A DNA stretch of 14,696 nucleotides from DASXRU01 sp036506395 (GCA_036506395.1 DASXRU010000247.1:1-14696), one strand, 5' to 3'. Shown: positions 7,000-13,430, counted from the stretch's first letter. Notes: generated by a model not told the origin, from the sequence alone. Made by a program: numbers and translations.

Positions 7000-8254
7000 G
7001 ACGGATCACCATTCCATCATTCAACTGATCCACGTTGCTGGTAGCCACCAGTTCGTCGGCGGCGACTCCAGTTTTTACTTCCACAAGGTCACCTTCAGTT
7101 TGGCCCAGTTGCACCAGACGCTGTTCCGCATGTCCGTTCTTGATCACAAAGACGCGGTTGGCGTCAGCTTCTCTCCGCACAGCCCGAAGCGGAACCAGCA
7201 CTGCCGGTGTGGATTGCGGTTGCATGATCTTCACAGTCGCAAATTGACCCGGCTTCAACAGCCCATCTCCGTTGTCCACCTCCGCTTCGACCGTTAATGT
7301 CCGCGATGTTGCGGAAACATTCGGCGAGATGCGCGCTATGCGTCCGGCAAAGGCGCGATCGGTGTAGGCGCTTACCGTGACCGAAACACTTTCCCCAACC
7401 CGTACACTGCTAATCGCCTGCTCCGGAATATCTATGCGCACGCGCAAAGGATTTATGCTGACAACTGTGGCCACCTTCGTAGTCGGGGAAACGTATTCGC
7501 CCAGATCGACCGGACGATCCGAGACATAGCCGCTGATTGGTGAATAGACCAGCGCATAAGAAAGGCTTCTTTGCGCCAGCCCCACCTGGGCCTGGGCGTT
7601 CGCAACGTTCGTGCGCGCTACCTGGACGGCGGCGTAGTTCTGTCGCGCCTGGGCCAGGGCCACTTCATATTGTTCGCGCAACCCGTCGCGCTGAGCCTTC
7701 AGTTGGTCGTATGACGAGCGGGATACGTCACCTGATTCCAGGAGTTGTTCCGCGCGGCGTAACTGTGTTTCCGCCAGCTCAAGAGCTACCCGGGCTGCGG
7801 ACACTTCGGCCACACGAGTCGGATCGAAACTCTGTCCCGGCTTTAAGCCAATCTTTGCTTCCGCCTGTCGCACCGCCGCCTGGGCCTGGGCCAACTGCGC
7901 TTGCGCTTGTTCGAGACGTAAGCGCGAATCAATCGGATCGAGCCGAACAATCATCTGGCCGCGTCTGACGAAGCTGCCCAGATCGACGCCGATTGCCACC
8001 ACTTTGCCCGCTATCGAAGGCGCGACATCCGTCTGTTCGTTGGGAGCAAGGCTGCCCGTTGCTTCGAAGAAGCGCGGCAACTGGCGCAGAATCGCCGGCG
8101 CGGTGCTGACTTCGACAACCGCCGGCGATGGTGATGCGCCGGCCGGATCGGTTTTCTTCGCCCCGGTCGAACCACCGCATTCGAGCTGAGCAAGTCCGGC
8201 CAGCGCCAGCACCAGACTGAGCGCGTAGAATTTGTAACCGCTGGGAGAGATCAT
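6995..8254 (-). CDS. Efflux RND transporter periplasmic adaptor subunit (HlyD/AcrA type)
   Basis: This 419-residue membrane-fusion protein bridges the RND pump and the TolC channel. The N-terminus has a hydrophobic segment (about 9-25). A cysteine at 26 (LAQLEC) could be lipidated, but Glu at the -1 position makes a poor lipobox, so a plain signal peptide or anchor is also possible. The first lipoyl half-motif is at about 83-106 (GKVVAIGVDLGSFVRRGQ) and the second at about 237-264 (YSPISGYVSDRPVDLGEYV). Between them lies a long Ala/Gln/Arg-rich coiled-coil hairpin (about 110-235). The beta-barrel follows at about 265-345 and a membrane-proximal domain runs to the end. The start ATG overlaps the TetR stop (ATGA at 8254-8251 on the minus strand), a standard sign of translational coupling. 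The last codons and stop lie in a short repeat shared with the pump's leader. Confidence 0.95.
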   Translation of the reverse strand: MISPSGYKFYALSLVLALAGLAQLECGGSTGAKKTDPAGASPSPAVVEVSTAPAILRQLPRFFEATGSLAPNEQTDVAPSIAGKVVAIGVDLGSFVRRGQMIVRLDPIDSRLRLEQAQAQLAQAQAAVRQAEAKIGLKPGQSFDPTRVAEVSAARVALELAETQLRRAEQLLESGDVSRSSYDQLKAQRDGLREQYEVALAQARQNYAAVQVARTNVANAQAQVGLAQRSLSYALVYSPISGYVSDRPVDLGEYVSPTTKVATVVSINPLRVRIDIPEQAISSVRVGESVSVTVSAYTDRAFAGRIARISPNVSATSRTLTVEAEVDNGDGLLKPGQFATVKIMQPQSTPAVLVPLRAVRREADANRVFVIKNGHAEQRLVQLGQTEGDLVEVKTGVAADELVATSNVDQLNDGMVIRQ

Positions 8255-9000
8255 CTTAGTTGTTTCTTCTTGGTCTTTCCGGATCCGTTCCGCGCGATAG
8301 CCGGCCTGCGCCTGCTATTTCGCGTTCGAGTTGCGCCGCCATCAGCGGTAATTCCGTGCAGCAGAATATTTGTAAACTCGCTGGCCGCGCGCTCATTAGT
8401 GATGTCCAGAATCCGCCGGGTCTTGTCCCACAGAGTGTTGTTAAGCGAGTGATGAATAATCATGCCGACAAAAGAGCGCACCACGATCGCCGTATCAATA
8501 TCGCGAAAGGCGCCGTCATGCTGGCGCTGACGAATGTAGCCGCCCAGAAAGTCGTACATCTCCCGCACGGTTGTTTCCCAGAACATGTCCGCCAACTGGT
8601 GTTCCTCTAACGCCGAATGCGTCAGCAATCTAAGGAACTCAGTATCGTTCTGATGGTGGCTCATTAGTCCGTTGGCGAGTCCTTCGAAGACGGCGCGGTC
8701 GTCCTTTTGCTTGATCGCATCCGCCACCAGCTCCCGCGGATCCTTCAAGCCGCCGCCGCACACTTTGTAATCGAGAATGGCGGTATAGAGATCTTCCTTG
8801 GTGGCGAAGTGACGAAAGACCATTGCTTCAGAGACGCCTGCGGCTTTGGCAATTTCTTTGGTGGTGGTGCCGCGAAAGCCGCGGTGCGAAAACAGCCGCA
8901 TCGCCACCCGCAGAATCTGCAAGCGCCGCTCTTCCCCGGCCATCCGGCCGCCGTGGGGAATTGACATATCAACCGTCGCAGTACTGATTTGCTTCCTCAA
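8251..9000 (-). CDS. TetR/AcrR family transcriptional regulator of the efflux operon
   Basis: The 249-residue protein has a TetR N-terminal DNA-binding domain. RRLQILRVAMRLF is at 25-37, and the helix-turn-helix TTKEIAKAAGVSEAMVFRHF at about 46-65 is followed by the usual TKEDLYTAIL helix. The rest is a helical ligand-binding domain (EFLRLLTHSALEE, VRSFVGMIIHHSL) and a very basic tail (RTRNSRRR...KTKKKQ) that is longer than usual. It is the first gene of the operon and overlaps the adaptor by 4 bases, so it most likely represses its own operon and is released by the pump's substrates. I use the TTG at 9000 because GAGGGA lies about 10 bases upstream. ATG at 8967 (M12) and 8943 (M20) are alternatives with poorer ribosome-binding sites and would still keep the whole DNA-binding domain. 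A palindrome suited to a TetR dimer lies just upstream at 9030-9045. Confidence 0.9.
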   Translation of the reverse strand: MRKQISTATVDMSIPHGGRMAGEERRLQILRVAMRLFSHRGFRGTTTKEIAKAAGVSEAMVFRHFATKEDLYTAILDYKVCGGGLKDPRELVADAIKQKDDRAVFEGLANGLMSHHQNDTEFLRLLTHSALEEHQLADMFWETTVREMYDFLGGYIRQRQHDGAFRDIDTAIVVRSFVGMIIHHSLNNTLWDKTRRILDITNERAASEFTNILLHGITADGGATRTRNSRRRPAIARNGSGKTKKKQLR

Positions 9001-9029
9001 CCTTTTTGAGTCCCTCGCCGCATTAATTG

Positions 9030-9045
9030 AAGTAAGTGCTTACTT
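9030..9045. promoter_or_regulatory. Candidate TetR operator palindrome
   Basis: AAGTAAG-TG-CTTACTT has perfect 7-bp arms around a 2-bp centre. It lies 30 bp upstream of the regulator's TTG, in the expected -10 region of the promoter whose -35 box is at 9065-9070. Palindromes of this size and composition are typical for TetR/AcrR dimers. Binding by the adjacent regulator is inferred from position. Confidence 0.7.
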
Positions 9046-9064
9046 ACCACCTTTCCGGAAATGT

Positions 9065-9070
9065 TGTCAA
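9065..9070 (-). promoter_or_regulatory. -35 box of the efflux operon promoter
   Basis: On the minus strand this reads TTGACA, a perfect sigma-70-type -35 hexamer. About 17-18 bases downstream the sequence enters the operator palindrome (TAAGTA...), where the -10 should lie. No good TATAAT match is visible there, so the -10 is weak or the promoter depends on other contacts. A 10-bp palindrome TTTCCGGAAA (9052-9061) sits in the spacer and may be a second protein-binding site. Confidence 0.55.
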
Positions 9071-9147
9071 GGGGCATACGCCGTCGGAGTGCTTAGGCCA
9101 GGAGGCGTGGTCTAATACGTACATGCTGCTGGGGCGCTGTAAAGCTG

Positions 9148-9762
9148 ATGCGTAGCTTCTTCGATTATTTTCAGGTTACGAGCTTAGTACTTTTCCTGTT
9201 CGTGCTTATGGGTAGGGCACTGTACCTCCGCTTTATTAAGAACATTAATCCCATCGCTATCGGCCGCGGGAAGAGAGGATTTCAGCTCGCCTTTGAGCTA
9301 TATGCTTTTGTTGGGCTGGCGGTCTGGATTATTGAAATGCTCTTATATTCGCTTCACGTTCGCTTTCACATTTTCCCATCGCCACTGGATATGCAGTTGA
9401 TTGATTCTACCGCCGCAAGAGTCATGGGCGTGATACTAGTGACCTTCGGTTTCGTTATTCTTGTTTGGGCTTTTATCTCCTTCGGAGTTTCGTGGCGGGT
9501 AGGACTCGACGTGAAAACGCCTGGCGAGCTGGTGACAATGGGAATTTTCGCCTTTTCGCGCAATCCTATTTATATTTTCTTGAATTGCTGGTTCGTCGGG
9601 ACCTTTCTGATAAACGGAACTTTGATCTTTCTGATTTTCGCCCTGCTGGCTGTGGCTCATTTGCATTATCAGATACTTCGGGAAGAGAGGTTTTTGGTAA
9701 GACTTTATGGAGAGGCCTATGAGGATTATTGCGCCAGAACAGGGAGGTATTTCACGTTGTGA
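9148..9762 (+). CDS. Integral-membrane methyltransferase family protein (ICMT/PEMT type), copy 1
   Basis: The 204-residue protein has about five hydrophobic segments (about 10-25, 48-68, 92-114, 141-172) and a conserved C-terminal half. Its motifs are SWRVG at 115-119, TPGELVTMGIFAFSRNPIY at 124-142, LREERFL at 177-183, and YGEAYEDYCARTGRYF at 187-202. This is the isoprenylcysteine carboxyl methyltransferase / phospholipid methyltransferase superfamily pattern. The RNP and REER...Y elements frame the S-adenosylmethionine site at the membrane surface. In bacteria the acceptor is usually unknown and may be a lipid, an isoprenoid or another small hydrophobic molecule. The gene is divergent from the efflux operon and is noticeably AT-richer than its neighbours, a possible sign of transfer. 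The ATG at 9148 has no strong Shine-Dalgarno; the nearby ATG at 9122 is closed by an in-frame stop. A second family member follows downstream. Confidence 0.82.
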   Translation: MRSFFDYFQVTSLVLFLFVLMGRALYLRFIKNINPIAIGRGKRGFQLAFELYAFVGLAVWIIEMLLYSLHVRFHIFPSPLDMQLIDSTAARVMGVILVTFGFVILVWAFISFGVSWRVGLDVKTPGELVTMGIFAFSRNPIYIFLNCWFVGTFLINGTLIFLIFALLAVAHLHYQILREERFLVRLYGEAYEDYCARTGRYFTL

Positions 9763-9844
9763 CGTTTGGAAAACGCAATCGCCGGGAAGAACGCGGTGAT
9801 TAAGATCCAGACATCTCCTTGGGCGGATTTCGATAGACGACTTA

Positions 9845-10327
9845 ATGCTGTTACTTCGAAGTATCTTCTTTACTTTCCTCCTGCCCGGAACAGTCGCGGT
9901 GCTCATACCGTACTGGCTCATCTCATCGAGAAGCCACGGCTCGAGCTATCCGCGGCTTCGTTACGTAGGCATACCCTTGATAGTAATCGGCGCGGCGGGA
10001 TTACTTTGGTGCATTTGGGATTTCTTTTCAGCGGGGCGAGGCACATTAGCGCCAATTGATCCACCCAAACATCTGGTTGTGGGTGGACTGTATCGATATG
10101 TGCGGAACCCAATGTACGTGTCAGTGGTGACGATATTACTGGGTGAGGGGATATTCTTTATGTCGGCGCCCGTCCTGATCGAAGCGGTAGTTTTCGTTGT
10201 CCTGGCGAATCTGTTTGTGGCGTGTTACGAGGAACCAGTCCTGCGACGGCAGTTTGGCGAATCGTATGACAAATACTCGCAAAAAGTAGGGCGATGGATT
10301 CCGCGATATCGATCGAGTGCTCCTTAA
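9845..10327 (+). CDS. Integral-membrane methyltransferase family protein (ICMT/PEMT type), copy 2
   Basis: The 160-residue membrane protein belongs to the same superfamily as the gene before it but is clearly diverged. Hydrophobic segments are at about 5-26, 38-60 and 90-126. The signature region contains GRGTLAPIDPPKHLVVGGLY (64-83), RYVRNPMYVSV (84-94), CYEEPVLRRQFGESY (127-141) and YSQKVGRWIPR (144-154). The VxGLYRYVRNPMY and EEPxLxxxFGxxYxxY blocks are the SAM-binding and catalytic-surface motifs of ICMT/PEMT-like methyltransferases. It is shorter than copy 1, lacking one or two N-terminal segments, which is within the range of the family. It starts 82 bases after copy 1 and is probably cotranscribed. 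The ATG has no strong Shine-Dalgarno, but an in-frame stop about 45 bases upstream limits alternatives. The acceptor substrate is unknown. Confidence 0.83.
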   Translation: MLLLRSIFFTFLLPGTVAVLIPYWLISSRSHGSSYPRLRYVGIPLIVIGAAGLLWCIWDFFSAGRGTLAPIDPPKHLVVGGLYRYVRNPMYVSVVTILLGEGIFFMSAPVLIEAVVFVVLANLFVACYEEPVLRRQFGESYDKYSQKVGRWIPRYRSSAP

Positions 10328-10413
10328 TCGATCGCCGCTTCGCTGTATCGTTCCCGACCCTTCCCCGCCGCGTTCTCGTACCTTTTTGCAACAAGTTTCC
10401 TGCGGCAATTTGC

Positions 10414-10442
10414 TTGATCTAGCGCTATTACCCTGTTATGCG
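10414..10442 (+). promoter_or_regulatory. Possible sigma-70-type promoter of the small membrane protein operon
   Basis: TTGATC (10414-10419), a 17-base spacer and TATGCG (10437-10442) give a partial match to TTGACA/TATAAT at ideal spacing. It lies about 115 bases upstream of the DUF883-like gene. If it is real, the hairpin at 10446-10467 would be near the very 5' end of the mRNA. The match is only moderate. Confidence 0.35.
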
Positions 10443-10445
10443 GGT

Positions 10446-10467
10446 ACCTCAACAAGGCAGTTGAGGT
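10446..10467 (+). other. Hairpin in the leader of the small membrane protein operon
   Basis: ACCTCAAC-AAGGCA-GTTGAGGT is a perfect 8-bp stem with a 6-base loop. It has no T-tract, so it is unlikely to terminate the methyltransferase transcript. It could act as an mRNA 5' stabilising structure or a protein-binding site. The rest of the gap 10328-10556 holds only a possible promoter and the ribosome-binding site. Confidence 0.45.
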
Positions 10468-10556
10468 CGGCACAATGTTTGCTCTTTGGTGGATGTCTTG
10501 AAGTGTAGCTTTTCATCGAAATCATCAACGAACTTAAACCAGAAGGAGAATTAGTA

Positions 10557-10991
10557 ATGTCACAAAACAGAAACAACCCGGACAATCCATTCGGCTCCGA
10601 CACCAACGCGCCCCGCACATTTGGCGGAGCAAGCACGGGCGCTACCGATGCCGGCGCCCTACGCGACACTAATACGCCCGCGGGCAGAAGCATGACGCCC
10701 TCTACCATCAGCACTGGCGGTGGGGCCGGAGCCGCGACCGCGCCGAGCCTGGCGCAGACAGCGCAGGAATACGGACAAAAGATCGCCGATGCCGCTACGA
10801 CGGCTAAAGACTTCGTAGTGGACAAGGCAACTGTGGTGGGTGACAAGATCAAGGAACTCAAGGACGTTGACCCGGGCGAAATTGTCGACAGCGCGAAGCA
10901 ATATACGCGTCAGAATCCGGGCCAGGCGATTCTGATTTCCGCCGCGGCCGGTCTGATACTCGGATTATTGATTCGCAGCACCCGGCGCTAA
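10557..10991 (+). CDS. DUF883 (ElaB/YqjD)-like C-tail-anchored membrane protein
   Basis: The 144-residue protein has a disordered, Gly/Ala/Thr-rich N-terminal half and a helical stretch (about 64-118: QEYGQKIADAATTAKDF, VVDKATVVGDKIKEL). It ends with DSAKQYTRQNPGQAILISAAAGLILGLLIRSTRR, spread over 111-144. A single glycine-rich TM helix preceded by 'RxNPGQA' and closed by a basic RR tail is the hallmark of the DUF883/ElaB-YqjD family. In E. coli these are stationary-phase inner-membrane proteins, and YqjD binds ribosomes through its N-terminal part. The N-terminus here is longer and more repetitive than in E. coli YqjD and has no obvious relation to it, so ribosome binding should not be assumed. 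The ATG has a strong AGAAGGAG 8 bases upstream (10541-10548). It leads a three-gene operon of small membrane proteins. Confidence 0.75.
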   Translation: MSQNRNNPDNPFGSDTNAPRTFGGASTGATDAGALRDTNTPAGRSMTPSTISTGGGAGAATAPSLAQTAQEYGQKIADAATTAKDFVVDKATVVGDKIKELKDVDPGEIVDSAKQYTRQNPGQAILISAAAGLILGLLIRSTRR

Positions 10992-11011
10992 CTAAATCGC
11001 TAACCCGATCA

Positions 11012-11045
11012 GTTCCTGTCCCGGATCGTTTTTCGGTCCAGGAAC
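11012..11045 (+). other. Stem-loop in the gap between the DUF883-like and holin-like genes
   Basis: GTTCCTG (11012-11018) pairs with CAGGAAC (11039-11045), and CCG/CGG can add an inner stem past a 2x2 internal loop. It lies inside the operon, 41 bases before the next ATG. It could protect the upstream message from 3' decay or give partial termination. It has no proper T-tract after the stem. Confidence 0.35.
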
Positions 11046-11085
11046 GTGAGGACAGTTCGAGCTTAACGGAAAGGAGAAACCAGCA

Positions 11086-11547
11086 ATGGCGGATCTTGAT
11101 AAGGGCACGGGCTCGGCCGTGGCTACGGCTCGGGAGCCGCGGAATGAGCTCGAGCATATTCCCGGATTACTTTCGCGTTTGGGTGACGATGTTACTCAGT
11201 TGCTTGACACCAAGCTCAGTCTGCTGAAGGTCGAAGTCAAAGAGGACGTCCAGGCCTACGTGCGCGGCGGAATATTGATTGGTGTCGGTGCAGTGATTGC
11301 GGCGATCGGATTCGCGCTGCTTAACGTGGCGGTGGCATTTGGCCTCTCGATCCTTTTCGAGCAAACCACCTTAAGCCAGCCGGCCCGATACGCGCTCGGT
11401 TTCGTAGTCACCGGCGCTGCCTACCTCTTAATCGGGGGAATTATTGTGCTGGCAATGAAGAGCCGTCTGGCGAAGCAGGACATGGTGCCCAATCGAACCA
11501 TCGACGAGCTCAGAAAGGATAAGCAATGGCTGAAGAACGAACTCTAG
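11086..11547 (+). CDS. Phage holin family protein (Holin-X / YqjE-like membrane protein)
   Basis: The 153-residue protein has an amphipathic N-terminal helix (IPGLLSRLGDDVTQLLDTKL, about 25-44, then SLLKVEVKEDVQ). A TM hairpin follows, with TM1 at about 62-90 (GILIGVGAVIAAIGFALLNVAVAFGLSIL) and TM2 at about 104-124 (LGFVVTGAAYLLIGGIIVLAM), and the C-terminus is charged. This is the Actinobacterial Holin-X/YqjE plan. Despite the name, proteins of this type are normally chromosomal and sit beside DUF883 and DUF3618 genes, as here; nothing phage-like is nearby. The role is probably membrane-associated and stress-related, but no reaction is known. The ATG is preceded by GGAAAGGAG (11068-11076) at 9 bases. 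Its 3' end overlaps the next gene by 22 bases, with that gene's ribosome-binding site inside this coding region, so the two are translationally coupled. Confidence 0.78.
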   Translation: MADLDKGTGSAVATAREPRNELEHIPGLLSRLGDDVTQLLDTKLSLLKVEVKEDVQAYVRGGILIGVGAVIAAIGFALLNVAVAFGLSILFEQTTLSQPARYALGFVVTGAAYLLIGGIIVLAMKSRLAKQDMVPNRTIDELRKDKQWLKNEL

Positions 11548-12299
11548 GACAAGCACGCACGCGCGCAGTTACTGAAGAGGAGCCGTCCAAGGAAGAACTT
11601 CAGCGGCGCATGGAGGAAGCGCGCGACTCAATCTCGCATACCGTCACGGAGATCAAAGACACAGTGGTAAACCAATATCAGTCGGTTAAAGACACGATCA
11701 GCGAAACGCTGGACTGGCGCGAACAGTTTCGCAAACGCCCCGTGGTATGGAGCGCCGGCGCTCTCGGCGTAGGTTTTTTCGTAGGTTACGGAATTGCCGC
11801 AGCCATCAAGGGGGATGACGATCATCAGGAAGAGCATCGCCTGGCGAGTATGAAACGGGTTAATCCCTCCGCGCGATCCATTACGCCATCGGATCGATAC
11901 TACGCGGCGCAGGGCGCCGATTCTCGTCCGGATGGCCAGAATGCGACGCCGAGTTCTACAGCATCCGCTGAACAAGAGGAACCCTCCGGGCCAGGTTTGT
12001 TTGAAAGATTCAAAGAGACGGCGGCCTATGATCGGCTGGAGCGCGAGGTTTCATCACTGGGCGACCGCTTTCTCGACGAGCTTTCAAAGACCGCAGTGGA
12101 AGTGGTTCTGCCGATGCTGCTGGTAAAGCTCACGGACCTGATTGGAATAGACCTTTCCAAGAAGGAGCCCAAAGACGATCGCCTGCTGGCCGGAAAACGC
12201 GGGACGGAAACTGATCGAGAAGTTTACGGCGCTCGTTCCGGAAGCGCCCGATCGTCAACCGCTAAGCGTACTCCCGACGCGCAACCGGCAAACGCGTAA
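11526..12299 (+). CDS. DUF3618-like membrane protein with extended C-terminal region
   Basis: The 257-residue protein begins with a charged helix (SKEELQRRMEEARDSISHTV at 21-40, TEIKDTVVNQYQSVKDTISE at 41-60) of the DUF3618 type. One TM segment follows RKRPVVW (about 70-75) and runs to about 94 with a Gly-rich GALGVGFFVGYGIAAA. A disordered stretch spans about 97-155. A second helical block is at about 158-210, with hydrophobic VEVVLPMLLVKLTDLIGI at 191-208 that may lie on the membrane. The tail is basic and disordered. The first half matches what I know of DUF3618/YqjD-like stress membrane proteins; I do not recognise the C-terminal block. The ATG has AAAGGA (11514-11519) 6 bases upstream and overlaps the holin-like gene by 22 bases. 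The operon ends at the terminator at 12378. Confidence 0.68.
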   Translation: MAEERTLGQARTRAVTEEEPSKEELQRRMEEARDSISHTVTEIKDTVVNQYQSVKDTISETLDWREQFRKRPVVWSAGALGVGFFVGYGIAAAIKGDDDHQEEHRLASMKRVNPSARSITPSDRYYAAQGADSRPDGQNATPSSTASAEQEEPSGPGLFERFKETAAYDRLEREVSSLGDRFLDELSKTAVEVVLPMLLVKLTDLIGIDLSKKEPKDDRLLAGKRGTETDREVYGARSGSARSSTAKRTPDAQPANA

Positions 12300-12377
12300 G
12301 CCAGGACTCTTCCTTGTGGGTCGACAGATACGGAGCCGGGAGCGGTAGCGAGCAGGCTTCAGGTTGGAATTTCGAAG

Positions 12378-12405
12378 GGCGAGCTTCAGATGAAGCTCGC
12401 CTTTT
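12378..12405 (+). terminator. Intrinsic terminator of the small membrane protein operon
   Basis: GGCGAGCTTC-AGAT-GAAGCTCGCC forms a perfect 10-bp stem with a 4-base loop, directly followed by TTTT. The AAG before the stem can pair with the first Ts, so it could also act on the other strand. It lies 79 bases after the DUF3618-like stop and 52 bases before the lipid kinase start, which separates the two transcription units. The DNA between 12300 and 12377 shows no gene. Confidence 0.85.
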
Positions 12406-12456
12406 CCGCTGCATAAGGTAGGATGCTGCGCGTCGTTCCAAAATCATGAAACCGCT

Positions 12457-13359
12457 ATGCTCGCGAAGCCGGCAATCATAATCAACGACGCGTCCGGAAC
12501 GGGTGACAAGGAAGCTCTGCGCGATAGTCTGTTGGAGATGTTTTCGTCGCGCGGGCTGGTTCCGGAAATCTCGTTTGTTCGTAGAGGGAGCGAGCTGCGA
12601 CCCCTGACGGAGCAGAAGCTAAGTGCAGGTCATAGCCCTATCATCGCCGGCGGTGGCGATGGAACTATCAGCACAGTAGCGTCGGTGCTTGCCGATACCG
12701 GCACTCCCCTGGGAATTCTGCCGCTGGGCACGCTCAATCATTTCGCGAAGGACTTGAAGATCCCGCTCGACATCGAGGGTGCGGTAGATGTAATTCTCAA
12801 CGGGTCGAGTGCCGGCGTGGATGTGGGCGAAGTGAACGAGCACGTTTTCATCAACAATTCCAGCCTCGGCCTTTATCCGAGTATCGTGCATCGCCGGCAA
12901 CATCAACAGCAGCGACTGGGCTGGGGCAAGTGGCCCGCCTTCGTTTGGGCGGCGCTGAGCGTGTGGCGGCGGTATCCTTTTCTCGACATCCGGCTGGTGG
13001 CGGATACTAAGGAGCTAAGGCGTCGCACGCCATTTGTTTTCATAGGCAACAACGAGTACGAAATGGAAGGCGTGCGTATCGGCGCGCGCGCTTGTTTGAA
13101 CGCAGGCAAGTTAAGTTTGCATGTGGCACGCCGCACCGGCCGTTGGGGTCTGGTACGATTCGCGATTCGAGCGCTGCTGGGCACGCTAGCCAATGAAAAG
13201 GATCTGGACAGCATGTGCTCCCAAGAGGTCTGGATCGAAACCCGGCACAAACTCCTGCGCGTGGCCACGGATGGCGAAGTAACATTGATGGAGACGCCAT
13301 TGCATTATCGCATCCGGCCGGAAGCGTTGCGGGTGCTGGTCCCGCGGGGGAAAGGATGA
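12457..13359 (+). CDS. Diacylglycerol kinase family lipid kinase (DAGK_cat / YegS-DgkB type)
   Basis: The 300-residue protein has the catalytic domain of soluble lipid kinases. N10 and SG (13-14) in IIINDASGTG replace the usual VNPxSGxG strand-loop. The nucleotide-binding GGGDGT is intact at 65-70, and LPLGTLNHFAKDL (88-100) matches the family's PxGTxNxxA motif. VDVGEVN and FINNSSLG (about 120-138) and GNNEYEMEGVRIG (about 197-209) follow the family order, as does the C-terminal ATDGE near 270. The family transfers phosphate from ATP to diacylglycerol or related lipids at the inner face of the membrane; the exact lipid here is unknown. The ATG has no visible Shine-Dalgarno, although it lies 52 bases past a strong terminator. 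An ATG 12 bases upstream is out of frame. The stop codon lies inside the left arm of an inverted repeat (13351-13367) shared with the leader of the phosphoesterase gene. Confidence 0.88.
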   Translation: MLAKPAIIINDASGTGDKEALRDSLLEMFSSRGLVPEISFVRRGSELRPLTEQKLSAGHSPIIAGGGDGTISTVASVLADTGTPLGILPLGTLNHFAKDLKIPLDIEGAVDVILNGSSAGVDVGEVNEHVFINNSSLGLYPSIVHRRQHQQQRLGWGKWPAFVWAALSVWRRYPFLDIRLVADTKELRRRTPFVFIGNNEYEMEGVRIGARACLNAGKLSLHVARRTGRWGLVRFAIRALLGTLANEKDLDSMCSQEVWIETRHKLLRVATDGEVTLMETPLHYRIRPEALRVLVPRGKG

Positions 13360-13422
13360 AGGATGAAGGCGGAAGGATGAAGTAAGACCCTCCTATCTGC
13401 CGCGTTTCATCCTTCATCCTTT
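13351..13422. repeat. 17-bp inverted repeat of GGATGAA units at the kinase-phosphoesterase junction
   Basis: AAAGGATGAAGGATGAA (13351-13367) and its perfect reverse complement TTCATCCTTCATCCTTT (13406-13422) are 38 bases apart. Inside them a further GGAAGGATGAAG copy (13371-13382) and a GCGG/CCGC pair (13369-13372 and 13400-13403) add to the structure. Each arm is built from the short unit GGATGAA repeated twice. The left arm contains the stop codon of the lipid kinase (13357-13359) and the right arm ends 8 bases before the phosphoesterase ATG. No T-tract makes it a classical terminator, though the RNA stem would be stable. Confidence 0.75.
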
Positions 13423-13430
13423 GAAGCGTT

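Noticed and set aside
9113..9118. TAATAC as a -10 box for the divergent methyltransferase genes
   Set aside because: There is no convincing -35 at proper spacing, so the promoter of that unit is not called.
9766..10059. A 97-codon plus-strand open frame between and overlapping the methyltransferase genes
   Set aside because: It overlaps the second methyltransferase in another frame and has no membrane pattern or family motif; the 9845 frame carries the signature.
10436..10861. A 141-codon minus-strand open frame
   Set aside because: It is antisense to the DUF883-like gene and its leader, which has a strong ribosome-binding site and a family-typical TM tail.
11086..11547. Prophage remnant, suggested by the holin family name
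   Set aside because: No endolysin, structural, integrase or attachment-site sequence is nearby. The DUF883 and DUF3618 neighbours mark the chromosomal YqjE-like context.
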